Below the pieces are notes generated by a model, which worked only from the letters and a program-made list of their open reading frames with translations, did no database searches and was not told where the DNA came from. A stretch of DNA of 32,345 nucleotides from Candidatus Wallbacteria bacterium GWC2_49_35 (GTDB lineage: Bacteria > Muiribacteriota > UBA9980), in assembly GCA_001791795.1 (NCBI GenBank), contig MGFH01000161.1, forward strand, positions 1 through 32,345, in the 5' to 3' direction. Below, piece by piece: positions 17,138 to 25,461 of this stretch (positions are counted from its first letter, which is position 1; each line of letters begins with the position of its first letter). The position numbers and the translations under genes are program-made.

Positions 17138-17170
17138 AAAAAGCGGAACCAATAACGGGTTCCGCTTTTT
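17138..17170 (+). terminator. Intrinsic terminator after the SH3b/C39-like peptidase gene
   Basis: 13-bp perfect arms, AAAAAGCGGAACC (17138-17150) with GGTTCCGCTTTTT (17158-17170), and a 7-base loop, ending in a U-tract. It lies 41 bases after the stop codon. The A-run on the left gives it some bidirectional potential. Confidence 0.9.
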
Positions 17171-17248
17171 ATTTTGTGTTCGTTATGGGCATTAACTAAT
17201 TAATTGTAACTTTCTTGCAACTCCTTTTCATTTTGAATTGATTGTGAT

Positions 17249-17393
17249 GGGCGGGTGCCAGAAATTTTTTTTGGGGACGCGGTCGCAAAATCCCTCCAGG
17301 CTTTTGCGCCGCTCGTGCTCGTCGCCTCTCGCCCATCCGTGGGCTCCGGCGACTCCGCAACGCCCCTAAAAAAATTATCTGTCACCCGCTCCA
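17249..17393. repeat. 145-bp near-palindromic element
   Basis: The outer arms (about 17249-17280 and 17362-17393) are imperfect inverted repeats: GGGCGGGTGCCAGA then a T-run and GGGG, against the reverse complement GAGCGGGTGACAGA then a T-run and AGGGG. Inside are nested hairpins: CGCAAAA with TTTTGCG, GTCGCC with GGCGAC, and GCCCA-tccg-TGGGC. The element is much more GC-rich than its AT-rich flanks. It resembles a miniature mobile or structured repeat; no transposase or obvious target-site duplication is seen. It is not related in sequence to copies A-C. Confidence 0.65.
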
Positions 17394-17532
17394 ATGTTTG
17401 AAAAATAATTAAATTAATATTTTTGTAAATTAGAGCTATCGTTGTTTTTAATTGCTTTTAGAAAACCGATACAGCCGTGTGTCTACCGTGAGCTGTAATA
17501 TTGACTTGCCGGGGTGCCTTAATGCCATGCAG

Positions 17533-17583
17533 CAAAGGCGCGAAGCGCCTTTGTCTGCGAAAGAAAAGTAGTTCAGGCCTGAA
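17533..17583. repeat. Tight hairpin and adjacent palindrome upstream of repeat copy B
   Basis: CAAAGGCGC-gaa-GCGCCTTTG (17533-17553, 9-bp arms with a triloop), followed 18 bases on by the 12-base palindrome TTCAGGCCTGAA (17572-17583). They may belong to the 5' part of repeat copy B. Confidence 0.5.
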
Positions 17584-17635
17584 TAAAGGGCACGAAAGAG
17601 ATTATGCCTGAAAAATTAAAGACGAGACAGAGAAA

Positions 17636-17790
17636 CCGGCAGCGCACTAAAATAAAGCGTCAGGCAATTCAGGGATAGGCATGAGGATTTTAAGGGGAAG
17701 GGAAAGGCCGCGCACCATGCCATCCATGGCGCGCGCGGCACTAGCGCCTCAGGCGCGTCGGGCCTTGATCTGTTTCCTTCCCCCTTATCT
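17636..17790 (+). repeat. Structured intergenic repeat, copy B
   Basis: Shares the 43-base block with copy A (40/43) and the flanking purine/pyrimidine arms: TAAGGGGAAGGGAAA (17691-17705) against TTTCCTTCCCCCTTA (17773-17787), an imperfect stem. Unlike copy A, the apex contains about 50 bases of GC-rich sequence with its own hairpins (around CCATG/CATGG and GCGCC-tca-GGCGC). It ends CCCCTTATCT like the others. It lies just downstream of the 1772-residue gene (convergent), so it could act as a 3' structure for that transcript. Confidence 0.75.
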
Positions 17791-17839
17791 AAAAGACATG
17801 CGAGTTATTTTGCAAGTATTTTGTTTTGTTTGATTAATT

Positions 17840-20800
17840 TTATTCAGACCTTCTGGTTTCGACGTTTATTACATTGGGTCTGAAGAGCGTATGCAGTATT
17901 ATGAGCGGCATTTTCGCGACTGTAACGTTACCGGCGGCGTCTCTGACCGTCATAAACATATAGGGTTTATTACCGGCCGGCGTCGGATTTCTGAATATGC
18001 CGTAAGCCTCTATTCTGGCGTTTTTCTGTTTCCAGCTATTCATGACTTCTTCAATGGTGGCGGCGTCGCCTAGATTATCGGTATCGACGAAGCAGTTGCC
18101 GGCCATAAGCGCGTTCGGCGCCGGTATCGCAGGAGAGGATACGGTGATTATGTTATCGACGTTGTCAACGACCGATATTTCAAAGCGGTTACGGGCGTTT
18201 TCGATAAGTTCGAGAACTCCGCCGGCGTTTTGCGGCAGTATCTTTTCGAAATCGTAAACGACGGCGTTAGCGGGCGAATATCTGTTGTAGGTTGCGCTCA
18301 GTCCCGCATTTCGGTTGTTGAATTTAATGGCGTAGCAGGGCTTGCCGCCGATGGACGTAACGCCGACGCTGGCGTTGACTGTAGCGGGAGTCAGCTGGTT
18401 GCAGCGTCCGTCGTTGTTAGCCATTGAAGTTTTCGCGAAAACGGGGTTGTTCTGGTTCGCAAGGTTGGCCGTGGTGCCGTCGAGGTTACAGTCTTTGACG
18501 GTGACCTCGGTCTGGCCGAACGCGGTGAATTTAAGTTTACCGGGTTCCGCGGCGTCCCAGTCGAGCTCGTCGTGGTTAGCGTCGTGGTCGAGCGGCTTGT
18601 TGCTGTCGGCCAGGTCGGGGTTGCCGGTGGATGTCATTACATATTCGCGGTAAATGTTATCGCGGCTGCGCAGCGCGTAGAATCGCAGCGATGGCGCGTC
18701 GTTATCGATTATCGAAATGACGGCCGGCGCGTTCGGGAACTGTTTTTCGGAAATGGTGCTTGTGGTGCCGCTGTTGACAAGATTTAATATTTCGTTGTTA
18801 GCTTTGTTCGGTGCCGGGTCTTTGTCGAAATCGCTCATCTTATTACCCGAGCCGTCGCTTCCGGCCGCGTAAAGCGGAATGGTTCCGATCATATCGTAAG
18901 GGATATGGTCTTTGGTGAAAGCGTTCTTCGGGTTATTGAGCTTATATATGGCACGTCTGTAAGGTGCGTCGATGCCGTAGCCGGGATACTCGTTCACGCC
19001 TATCTGTACGGCGTCCTGAACCGTTCCGGGCGGCCTGCCGGCGGCCTTGGGGTTGATCGTTTTTTCAAGGGCCATCTGTACTTTTGTTTTATTGAACTCG
19101 AGATATACGTCTTCTGTTTCGACGAGTCCTTTTGAAGCGTCAAAATTGTTCCAGGCGAGAAGTTTAGCGCGCGATCCGGTCATAGCCATCAGCGACGAGG
19201 TAACGGCCAGGTTCGGGTTATTGTCGCAGACGCTGTATTTGATAAGGCCGGGGAACGGGTCGCCTGTGGTGCCGCCGTCGTAAGCCACGCCGGTGGCCGG
19301 CAGCGCCGAACTCAGAGCGGTCGTCTGGCTGGGATTTGTGGGATAATTGTCGCTCGAGAAAAACGCCTGCGGCGGCTGAAGGTCTTTAACGGTTATAGCG
19401 TAGCCGGCTGGTTCCTGTGTGTTCGAATTGATGGTGAGCCAGTTATCGGTGTGGTAGAACGTTTCACCCACGCCGTCGCCCACCAGGTCGTGGTAGGCGA
19501 ATATCTGTTTGCCCTGAGCGTCTTTAACGAGGTTGCCGTCCTTGTCTTTTTTAGGCGATCTGCCTTCCCACTTGACCTTCGGGTATTTGAATATAATATA
19601 CAGGAAGTAGCGTCCCGGATCGAGCGGCATATCGAATGCGTAGCGCAGATTTACCGTGACGTCGAAGCGCCTGTCGGTGTTGGCGTAATTAGACCAGGTG
19701 ACAGCTTTGTTAGATCCGTCGCCGGGGAAGGGCTTTTCATCGGAGAGTCTGCCTTTTGCGATAATTATAGATGGGCATCTTTTCAAGTCGGAGGGCGAAG
19801 TGACCGATGCGTCGATCGCCGTGCCGTGGAATATCTTTGAGCCGTCAGGCTTTTTTTCTTCGGCGGCCAGGTGCCATTCGTATTCGATGCAGCCGCGGTC
19901 GGCTTTACTTAACTGAGTCGTCGGACTGGCGCTGGTGCCCGCGCCGACCACCCAGCTGGGGAATGACGGCGGCGTGCCGAAGATTATATTCGGGGGAACG
20001 CCTGCCAGTTCGGGCGGAGCCGCGCCGAAAGCCGTTGAACCCGGCGCTTTTTCGCCGAAGTTACGCATCATGGGCTCGACTACCGTATTGGCGCCGGTCT
20101 TTTTGCTGTTGGAAGGCCGTGCCGGAGCTCCGGTGGAGTAATCTTCACCGACGCCGTCGAACGGGCCGAGGCCCCAGTCGGCGACGGCCGTGTCGGAATA
20201 ATCCCATGCGCCTATGCCGTTATAAGTTTCCATGAGCAGTTTTGCGCTCGGCGTGCCTGTTTCGTGGTTGAACGATTTGACGAACCTCACATTGGCGGTG
20301 GCTTTCCAGATGCCGATCTGATTTTCGTTGATGGTCGAAGGTCCTTCGATCTTGACTCTGGTTATATACTTGTCGGGTTCGGGCTGTTTTGCGGTGACTA
20401 TGATATATCTTTCTGAAACATAGTCTTCGGCGCCGTCTTTGACGCCGTTACCGGCCGTTCCGCCGCCTTCGCCGTTATCGAAGAAAAGGTAGTGCGTGGT
20501 GTTGTCCTTGCAGCCGGCCGCCGTTTCGCGGTCGGTGATATAGGACGGATAGCCGAGAACGCCGTAGTTCCACTTCTTAGCTGAGGCGATCATGCTTACT
20601 TTATATATGCCGGGTTCTTTCGGCGTGAATGCGAAATCAGGCGCTGCTTCGATCGCTCCGGCATTTTCAGCCGCCGCGGTCGTGTCGGCGTTCGCGCCGC
20701 GCGATGAATACCAGTAGCCGTCGCCAAGGTTGACGTTATTAGCGCGCGTTCCCTTGCCGGCGAGCCCGCCCCATGAATTGGGGGGTGCCGTGACCTTGGT

Positions 20801-23158
20801 GAGAGTGACGTTACGCACGGGATTGGTGGAAGTAGTGAAGCCTATATCGGGCGCCAGCGATTTTTTCATGGGTTCGATCATCTCGACGCGCCAGTAATAG
20901 CAGGCAGTTCCGGGTCGCACCGCGTAGTCGAAGCCGCCTATGACGCCGTTGGCGTTCTCGTCTTTGAGCACGAGGCCGGATATGATATTTTTACGCACAA
21001 GGTCGTCGGAGAATTTAGGCGGCGCGTTTTCCATATAGCAGCGAAACTGAGTGTCTTCGGCGATCTCGTCGCCTTCGATCTTCGCTTCGGCGAGGTTGCC
21101 GCTGTCGCGGTTGGAATAGGTAATGTCTTTGATCTTTCTGTTTGCCGCCCCTACGTTGGACGACATTATATCAACGCACATTTTTTCGTTGTTTCCGGTC
21201 GGCGGACCCGCGAGATTGACCGTCGCCAGAGCTAATTTGATGCTGCTAACGCCGGGCGGGATCACCTGGGGCATGCCGCGCGATATGAGGTTCTGTCCGT
21301 TAGCGTCGGAAAAGGTTTCGCTGACTATCGCGTCTTCGTTGCCGACCGTAAAGTCGTTAAGTTTGGTTTCGGTCTTGGTGTAATATTCTATCTGGTAGAG
21401 TTCGGTTGCCGCGCGCCCGGAGAATTTGCGGTACCATTTCCAGACGTTAGCGCCGTCCTGGAGGAACGGGCCATCGGGCTTGCCGGGTGTCAGGAGCGGC
21501 TTCAGGTCGGTCGGCGAAGAAGCGTCGCTGTGGAAAGTGTCGCCGCCGGCAGCGTTGTCGAACACGGGCCTCGGATCGGTAAGGTAATAGACGCTTCCGC
21601 TTCCGTCGCCCGCTATCGCCTTGACGTCTTTTTTCAGCGCTATAGTGCCGCTCTTATTGCTGTTAACAGCGTACTGGTTGAGTTTTTCCCATCTCAATTT
21701 CTTTTCGCGTGCGGGGTCGAATTTTTTGCCGACCGCTCCGGCCGTCTGAAGGAGCATGTAGCGCACGCCGCCCGTGCCGTCCCACTGATCGGCGACGGCG
21801 AAGCTGATAACGTCCATGCCTTCGGCGCTGAGCGGCGCGGTATACACGTAGTCTTCGTTGGCGTTCTTAGTGGCTGCGCCAATGCCGACGGTCGCTGAAG
21901 TGAGCGGCTGGGTGGCGTGAAGCGCAGTGAAATCGGCGCTGTCAACCTGCGGAATGCCGAAGGTATTGCCGGCAGTCAGCTGGATCGTGCCTTTTCTTAT
22001 TTTCGGCGTGGGAAGCGACGAATAAACGTAACGCCTGCCGGCGCCGGTGGTCGAGAACGCCAGCCTGGAATCGGTGTTGACGCCCGCCTCGGTTTCTCTC
22101 TGATCGCCCCTGTGGCCGGATTCGCAGCCGCTGTGGCGCATGAATTTATACTTCATATTAGTGGTGTTGAAGACCTGCTCGAACATATCGTTGACCTGTC
22201 CCGCCACTATTGTCGGGGGAAGCGATACGCCCGCCGGAACGTTCTGCACGTAATGGCTGATCCACAGGAATACGCGCTGGATCTTGAAGTCGTAGTGGAT
22301 ATACATTTTGCCGCGTTTCATGCCTTCGTGGCCGCCGACGTACTGGATGTTATTCCACTTATCGTAATCGCCCGGGAACCAGACGTCTTCGGGCATGCGC
22401 CTGATCTTGGCGGCCGTTGCGGCAGGATATTTGGCCGAATAATTGGTGTTGACATTTTCAGCCGCGCCCGTCACGAAATTGAAACCCTGCGTGGTAGCGG
22501 GCGGCGCCTGCGCCTCATTGACGAATGTTCCGGCGCGCCTTCCGCTGCCGTATGTGCCTGCGGTCGGATGGTAGTCGGAACTGATGGAGCGGTTGCGTCC
22601 CGACCATATCATGGTTTCATTCCAGAAAAGTTCGGCGCCGTGAAGATGGGCGATGTCCGCGCCGCTATTTTTAGAAAGATAGTTGAGCACGTCGTAATAT
22701 ACGTTGCCGCCCGCGTCGCGGCCTATGCCTGCGATGCCGCAGCCCACCGGCGGGTCGACGGGGACGTAGAGCGATCCTGCGGGCGTGATATTTCTGACCG
22801 TCTGAAGCCCGGCGTCGAATTTTCCGGCCAGAACGTAAACGTTTCTGAACTGATCGACGGCTATCGATTGATAGCTGTCCATTTTAGTAGGATCGCCGAA
22901 AAGTTTGATGCCGTCGGGCCTTATCGTGACGCGGTTGCCGTTGGCGTCGATTTTCTGGCTGGCGTAAACGCCCATCCGGGTGCCTTCGCCGATCATGACG
23001 TAAACTTCGCCGTTACGGCTGTAAACCGAGTCCGCCGCGGCGGCCGCGCCGCAGAAAATAACGGCGGCTGAATTGAATGAGATAAATGCGATTAATAATA
23101 ATGAAAACGGAAGTGAAAATAAGGAAGATAATGATAATGATGATGATTTTTTGAACAT
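17840..23158 (-). CDS. Giant secreted protein with Ig-like segments, unknown function
   Basis: 1772 residues, the largest gene here. A Ser/Leu-rich Sec signal peptide covers about 1-42 (cleavage near AAA/DSV). The mature N-terminus begins with propeller-like text (SVYSRNGEVYVMIGEG; SIAVDQFRNVYVLAGK; GIGRDAGGNVYYDVL). Later segments look like Ig/PKD-type beta domains: PGIYKVSMIASAKKW, YITRVKIEGPSTINENQ (about 936), and near the C-terminus VVDNVDN and VRDAAGNVT. I see no enzyme motif, no second membrane segment and no sorting domain at the C-terminus, so it is probably released or held by other contacts. A strong promoter and a roughly 120-base leader precede it; GGTGAG serves as SD. No family is recognised with confidence; a surface or extracellular structural role is inference. 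Confidence 0.85.
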   Translation of the reverse strand: MFKKSSSLSLSSLFSLPFSLLLIAFISFNSAAVIFCGAAAAADSVYSRNGEVYVMIGEGTRMGVYASQKIDANGNRVTIRPDGIKLFGDPTKMDSYQSIAVDQFRNVYVLAGKFDAGLQTVRNITPAGSLYVPVDPPVGCGIAGIGRDAGGNVYYDVLNYLSKNSGADIAHLHGAELFWNETMIWSGRNRSISSDYHPTAGTYGSGRRAGTFVNEAQAPPATTQGFNFVTGAAENVNTNYSAKYPAATAAKIRRMPEDVWFPGDYDKWNNIQYVGGHEGMKRGKMYIHYDFKIQRVFLWISHYVQNVPAGVSLPPTIVAGQVNDMFEQVFNTTNMKYKFMRHSGCESGHRGDQRETEAGVNTDSRLAFSTTGAGRRYVYSSLPTPKIRKGTIQLTAGNTFGIPQVDSADFTALHATQPLTSATVGIGAATKNANEDYVYTAPLSAEGMDVISFAVADQWDGTGGVRYMLLQTAGAVGKKFDPAREKKLRWEKLNQYAVNSNKSGTIALKKDVKAIAGDGSGSVYYLTDPRPVFDNAAGGDTFHSDASSPTDLKPLLTPGKPDGPFLQDGANVWKWYRKFSGRAATELYQIEYYTKTETKLNDFTVGNEDAIVSETFSDANGQNLISRGMPQVIPPGVSSIKLALATVNLAGPPTGNNEKMCVDIMSSNVGAANRKIKDITYSNRDSGNLAEAKIEGDEIAEDTQFRCYMENAPPKFSDDLVRKNIISGLVLKDENANGVIGGFDYAVRPGTACYYWRVEMIEPMKKSLAPDIGFTTSTNPVRNVTLTKVTAPPNSWGGLAGKGTRANNVNLGDGYWYSSRGANADTTAAAENAGAIEAAPDFAFTPKEPGIYKVSMIASAKKWNYGVLGYPSYITDRETAAGCKDNTTHYLFFDNGEGGGTAGNGVKDGAEDYVSERYIIVTAKQPEPDKYITRVKIEGPSTINENQIGIWKATANVRFVKSFNHETGTPSAKLLMETYNGIGAWDYSDTAVADWGLGPFDGVGEDYSTGAPARPSNSKKTGANTVVEPMMRNFGEKAPGSTAFGAAPPELAGVPPNIIFGTPPSFPSWVVGAGTSASPTTQLSKADRGCIEYEWHLAAEEKKPDGSKIFHGTAIDASVTSPSDLKRCPSIIIAKGRLSDEKPFPGDGSNKAVTWSNYANTDRRFDVTVNLRYAFDMPLDPGRYFLYIIFKYPKVKWEGRSPKKDKDGNLVKDAQGKQIFAYHDLVGDGVGETFYHTDNWLTINSNTQEPAGYAITVKDLQPPQAFFSSDNYPTNPSQTTALSSALPATGVAYDGGTTGDPFPGLIKYSVCDNNPNLAVTSSLMAMTGSRAKLLAWNNFDASKGLVETEDVYLEFNKTKVQMALEKTINPKAAGRPPGTVQDAVQIGVNEYPGYGIDAPYRRAIYKLNNPKNAFTKDHIPYDMIGTIPLYAAGSDGSGNKMSDFDKDPAPNKANNEILNLVNSGTTSTISEKQFPNAPAVISIIDNDAPSLRFYALRSRDNIYREYVMTSTGNPDLADSNKPLDHDANHDELDWDAAEPGKLKFTAFGQTEVTVKDCNLDGTTANLANQNNPVFAKTSMANNDGRCNQLTPATVNASVGVTSIGGKPCYAIKFNNRNAGLSATYNRYSPANAVVYDFEKILPQNAGGVLELIENARNRFEISVVDNVDNIITVSSPAIPAPNALMAGNCFVDTDNLGDAATIEEVMNSWKQKNARIEAYGIFRNPTPAGNKPYMFMTVRDAAGNVTVAKMPLIILHTLFRPNVINVETRRSE

Positions 23159-23260
23159 AAAAACTCACCGACCTTTCCTGACCTGTTTATGCTTTTTGTA
23201 AACGTTACTTTTTTGTCACGAGATTCTCTTTTGGATATAATTACATAACCAAAATAATGC

Positions 23261-23279
23261 GGATGTATTTAAAACATCC
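23261..23279 (-). other. Hairpin in the leader of the giant secreted-protein gene
   Basis: GGATGT and ACATCC (6-bp arms, 7-base AT loop) lie about 10-30 bases after the expected start site on the minus strand. It could be a 5'-stabilising hairpin; no U-tract follows. Confidence 0.4.
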
Positions 23280-23288
23280 CCTATTGAA

Positions 23289-23317
23289 ATTATACTAAAT
23301 TTATCGATGTTAATCAA
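23289..23317 (-). promoter_or_regulatory. Promoter of the giant secreted-protein gene
   Basis: On the minus strand: TTGATT (23312-23317), a 17-base spacer, TATAAT (23289-23294). The -10 is 6/6 and the spacing ideal. Predicted 5' UTR is about 120 bases. The 23159-23433 gap otherwise shows only the leader hairpin and AT-rich sequence. Confidence 0.75.
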
Positions 23318-23433
23318 TCTTATGATTAAGAATAAAAAGAAATAATAAAGTAACTTAACCGGAATTAAACGGCAATCGTGAAATGACCAGACAGGTTTAT
23401 TTAGCGTTTTATCCGGACGGCTAAGCTGAATTT

Positions 23434-24522
23434 TTACTTTACCGCGCCGTTAATTTTAAAAAGTTCTTTAACGGCCTGCCCGGTGATGTCGAATCCACCG
23501 AAAATAACCGGTTGTGAAATAAACTCCTTTACTTTCGGGATTTTGCGGACGAGGTTTTTAGACGAAAGAAGATCGGAGGCAAACTGAGAGTAATTCTGTT
23601 TATAAAGGCCGTGCAGTATTTCAAGATGCGCCGGATTTGTTATACTTTCGTCATCGCTTTTTTTAAGGGAATCCTCATTAAAAATATTTATGGCGTTTGA
23701 AATTTTTGAATAATCGGGGTCGTTGTCCATAATGTTTTCAAATTCTAAAACCCGGGCAAATTTTTCATTAACGCCGATTTCGGCCGCGGATATTTTTTTA
23801 ACTTCCGTAGAAAACAGATTATAATTGATCACAGCCCTGACGCCGTTTTTTTCTGCCGCGGCCTTCACGGCGCTTATGATTTCACCGTTGATCGTCTCGA
23901 ATTTTTTAGCCGTTTCCTCCGGCGTGAGATAATAAATTTTAAGCAGCGAAAGGTATAATTTGTCATAAGACGCGATCGTGTCGGATAGTTTTGCATTAGC
24001 GGCGCCGATTTCTATATTGTATTTCGCTTCTATAGCCTTAAGCTCTCTGTTCTTTTTGAATAAGAGCTCGCTTTTTACGAGTTCGTCGGCCGCGGCGTCG
24101 ATAAGGGCGTCGTATTTTTCGGCGGCAGGCTTTAACTCGTGTGCCATTCTTTTGTTGATAGTTTTAATTTCTTCGTTTAACGATTTTATGCCGGATACCA
24201 GCTCGTTGAGTTCGCGTGAACTATTTTCGTAAGCGCTTTTAAATTGAGCTCGCCTTGCCGCGATCTGCGCGGGAAGGTCTTCGTTTTTTCCGGCCGGCTT
24301 CAGCGGTTTGATGAAAAGCCCGGCGGTCGGATCGTAATAAGTCATTTCGGGATGCGTCGCATAGAGCAGGGCGATATCCGCCGTGGCGAAAAGCGAGCTT
24401 TCAGATACAGCGGCCGGTGCGGCGACGGGAGTCCGCTGGGCGTAAGAAACCGCCGGCGTGCCGGATAATATTGAGAAGCTGAGAAAGACCCAGGCTAAGG
24501 CAGCGAATATTTTTTTGCTCAT
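23434..24522 (-). CDS. Exported coiled-coil protein, Skp/OmpH-like (tentative)
   Basis: 362 residues with a clear Sec signal peptide (about 1-28, cleavage near SYA/QRT). A long charged helical region (about 85-190: ELNELVSGIKSLNEEIKTINKRM) predicts coiled coil. The N-terminal mature segment (TADIALLYATHPEMTYYDPTAGLF) followed by a helical arm, and the later VRAVINYNLFST strand, recall Skp/OmpH periplasmic chaperones, which hold outer-membrane proteins unfolded. It is about twice the usual Skp length, with an extra C-terminal region (about 270-362) that I do not recognise. It has its own promoter and lies upstream of the giant secreted protein on the same strand, so a helper role for exported proteins is possible but unproven. 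Confidence 0.75.
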   Translation of the reverse strand: MSKKIFAALAWVFLSFSILSGTPAVSYAQRTPVAAPAAVSESSLFATADIALLYATHPEMTYYDPTAGLFIKPLKPAGKNEDLPAQIAARRAQFKSAYENSSRELNELVSGIKSLNEEIKTINKRMAHELKPAAEKYDALIDAAADELVKSELLFKKNRELKAIEAKYNIEIGAANAKLSDTIASYDKLYLSLLKIYYLTPEETAKKFETINGEIISAVKAAAEKNGVRAVINYNLFSTEVKKISAAEIGVNEKFARVLEFENIMDNDPDYSKISNAINIFNEDSLKKSDDESITNPAHLEILHGLYKQNYSQFASDLLSSKNLVRKIPKVKEFISQPVIFGGFDITGQAVKELFKINGAVK

Positions 24523-24604
24523 TTTTTATCAACCCTTTACTGAATTTTCGAACAGGCCCGGTCCGCAAAAACGCCTGAGCGGATGTCAAAACACTCAATT
24601 TTGT

Positions 24605-24633
24605 ATTATAACAGACATTTTTCGTTTAATCAA
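24605..24633 (-). promoter_or_regulatory. Promoter of the Skp/OmpH-like gene
   Basis: On the minus strand: TTGATT (24628-24633), a 17-base spacer, TATAAT (24605-24610). Hexamers and spacing are identical to the promoter of the giant gene, though the spacer sequences differ. A divergent promoter lies about 100 bases to the right. Confidence 0.75.
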
Positions 24634-24733
24634 GAATAAATTCACGAATAAAAACGGTCATTTTTTAGTGTGAATTCGTGGAAAATAAAAACATGTTAAT
24701 CAGATTTTCAATAAAAACCGGTAAATAAATTGC

Positions 24734-24762
24734 TTTACATATAGCTGAAAAAATATTATATT
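24734..24762 (+). promoter_or_regulatory. Promoter of the pilin-like gene
   Basis: TTTACA (24734-24739), a 17-base spacer, TATATT (24757-24762): 5/6 in both hexamers. The rest of the 24523-24817 divergent gap is AT-rich and shows nothing else beyond a short CACGAAT/ATTCGTG inverted repeat. Confidence 0.6.
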
Positions 24763-24817
24763 ATAACAAAAAATCGCAGCGGCGATCTAAATTTTATAAA
24801 GGGCGGACTGCCGGATA

Positions 24818-25399
24818 ATGAATGGTAAAATGCTCAAAAGACACCCGGAGCTGAATTATTTTTTACTGATATTCGCCGTTTGCGCGGCGTTGTATGTTTG
24901 GCCGGGCGAGGTTTCCGCCTCGCGGGTTTACAATCCCGCCCGTTACTGCCTGTCGAATTTGAAGACCATCGAAGGCGCCATCGAGCTGTATCTGATGGAA
25001 AACACATGCGAGGTGTCTTCTGTCGACATGCTCGTCAAAAACCAGTATTTAAAGAGCGAGCCCCGCTGCAGTGCGGCCAAATCGTTTTATGTATTCGAAA
25101 AATCCATAAACAATTCTAATTTTAAAGAATTTTACAAGATTGTCAAATGCCCGAGCCATGGATTTTATTTAGAGGATAAAAGCGTTTTCGACCAGGAGCA
25201 GTTCCACGCGCAGAAATATAACCGAGAGCGCCGCGCCTTTTTCGCGGCCGTTACCTCGCTGATAGCGCTTTTAACCCTGTGGCAGCTGGTCGTGCTTCTC
25301 AGGACGCAGCGGCGTACGGGACCGGCTTCCACTCCCTCCGGCGGGCGGGCGGCGGAAGAAACCCGTCCCGGAGCGGATGACGGAACCGGCCGTCCTTAA
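24818..25399 (+). CDS. Pilin-like domain protein with two membrane segments
   Basis: 193 residues. A hydrophobic segment (about 14-33) is followed by a soluble domain (about 38-130) with four cysteines (44, 64, 84, 111), then a second hydrophobic helix (about 140-162) and a Gly/Arg/Glu-rich tail. The soluble part contains CLSNLKTIEGAIELYLMEN, later LVKNQYLKSEPRC and KCPSHGFY, a layout I associate with type IV pilin/pseudopilin-like proteins (CxxNLxTIExAxxxY ... YL...P.CP.G...). It lacks the normal prepilin leader (G/F-T-L-x-E), so it is unlikely to be processed as a pilin. The two helices suggest a membrane-anchored extracytoplasmic loop. Function is unknown. Confidence 0.7.
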   Translation: MNGKMLKRHPELNYFLLIFAVCAALYVWPGEVSASRVYNPARYCLSNLKTIEGAIELYLMENTCEVSSVDMLVKNQYLKSEPRCSAAKSFYVFEKSINNSNFKEFYKIVKCPSHGFYLEDKSVFDQEQFHAQKYNRERRAFFAAVTSLIALLTLWQLVVLLRTQRRTGPASTPSGGRAAEETRPGADDGTGRP

Positions 25400-25461
25400 A
25401 CGCGTATCGTATATTCTGAAAAACTTATATTAGCATATTCGCCCGCTTCGGAGGGGACGCT

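Larger units (their letters stand above)
17098..17839. other. Gene-free interval holding a terminator and structured repeats
   Basis: 742 bases without a credible gene, between convergent genes. Contents: a terminator (17138-17170), a 145-bp near-palindromic element (17249-17393), a hairpin and palindrome (17533-17583), and structured repeat copy B (17636-17790). The remaining AT-rich parts show nothing I can name. The track's 64-residue minus ORF (17200-17394) is a by-product of the palindromic element. Confidence 0.7.

Noticed and set aside
17200-17394. 64-residue minus-strand ORF
   Set aside because: It coincides with the near-palindromic element, has no SD, and its composition follows the repeat rather than a protein.
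15394-17839. CRISPR array or tRNA genes in the repeat-rich gaps
   Set aside because: No regular repeat-spacer pattern and no cloverleaf or TTCGA-type T-loop was found; the repeats are inverted and dispersed.
21917-23071. 384-residue plus-strand ORF opposite the giant gene
   Set aside because: Antisense shadow of a GC-biased coding strand; its translation is Arg/Val/Ala-rich with no motif, and the minus frame has a signal peptide, promoter and Ig-like sequence.
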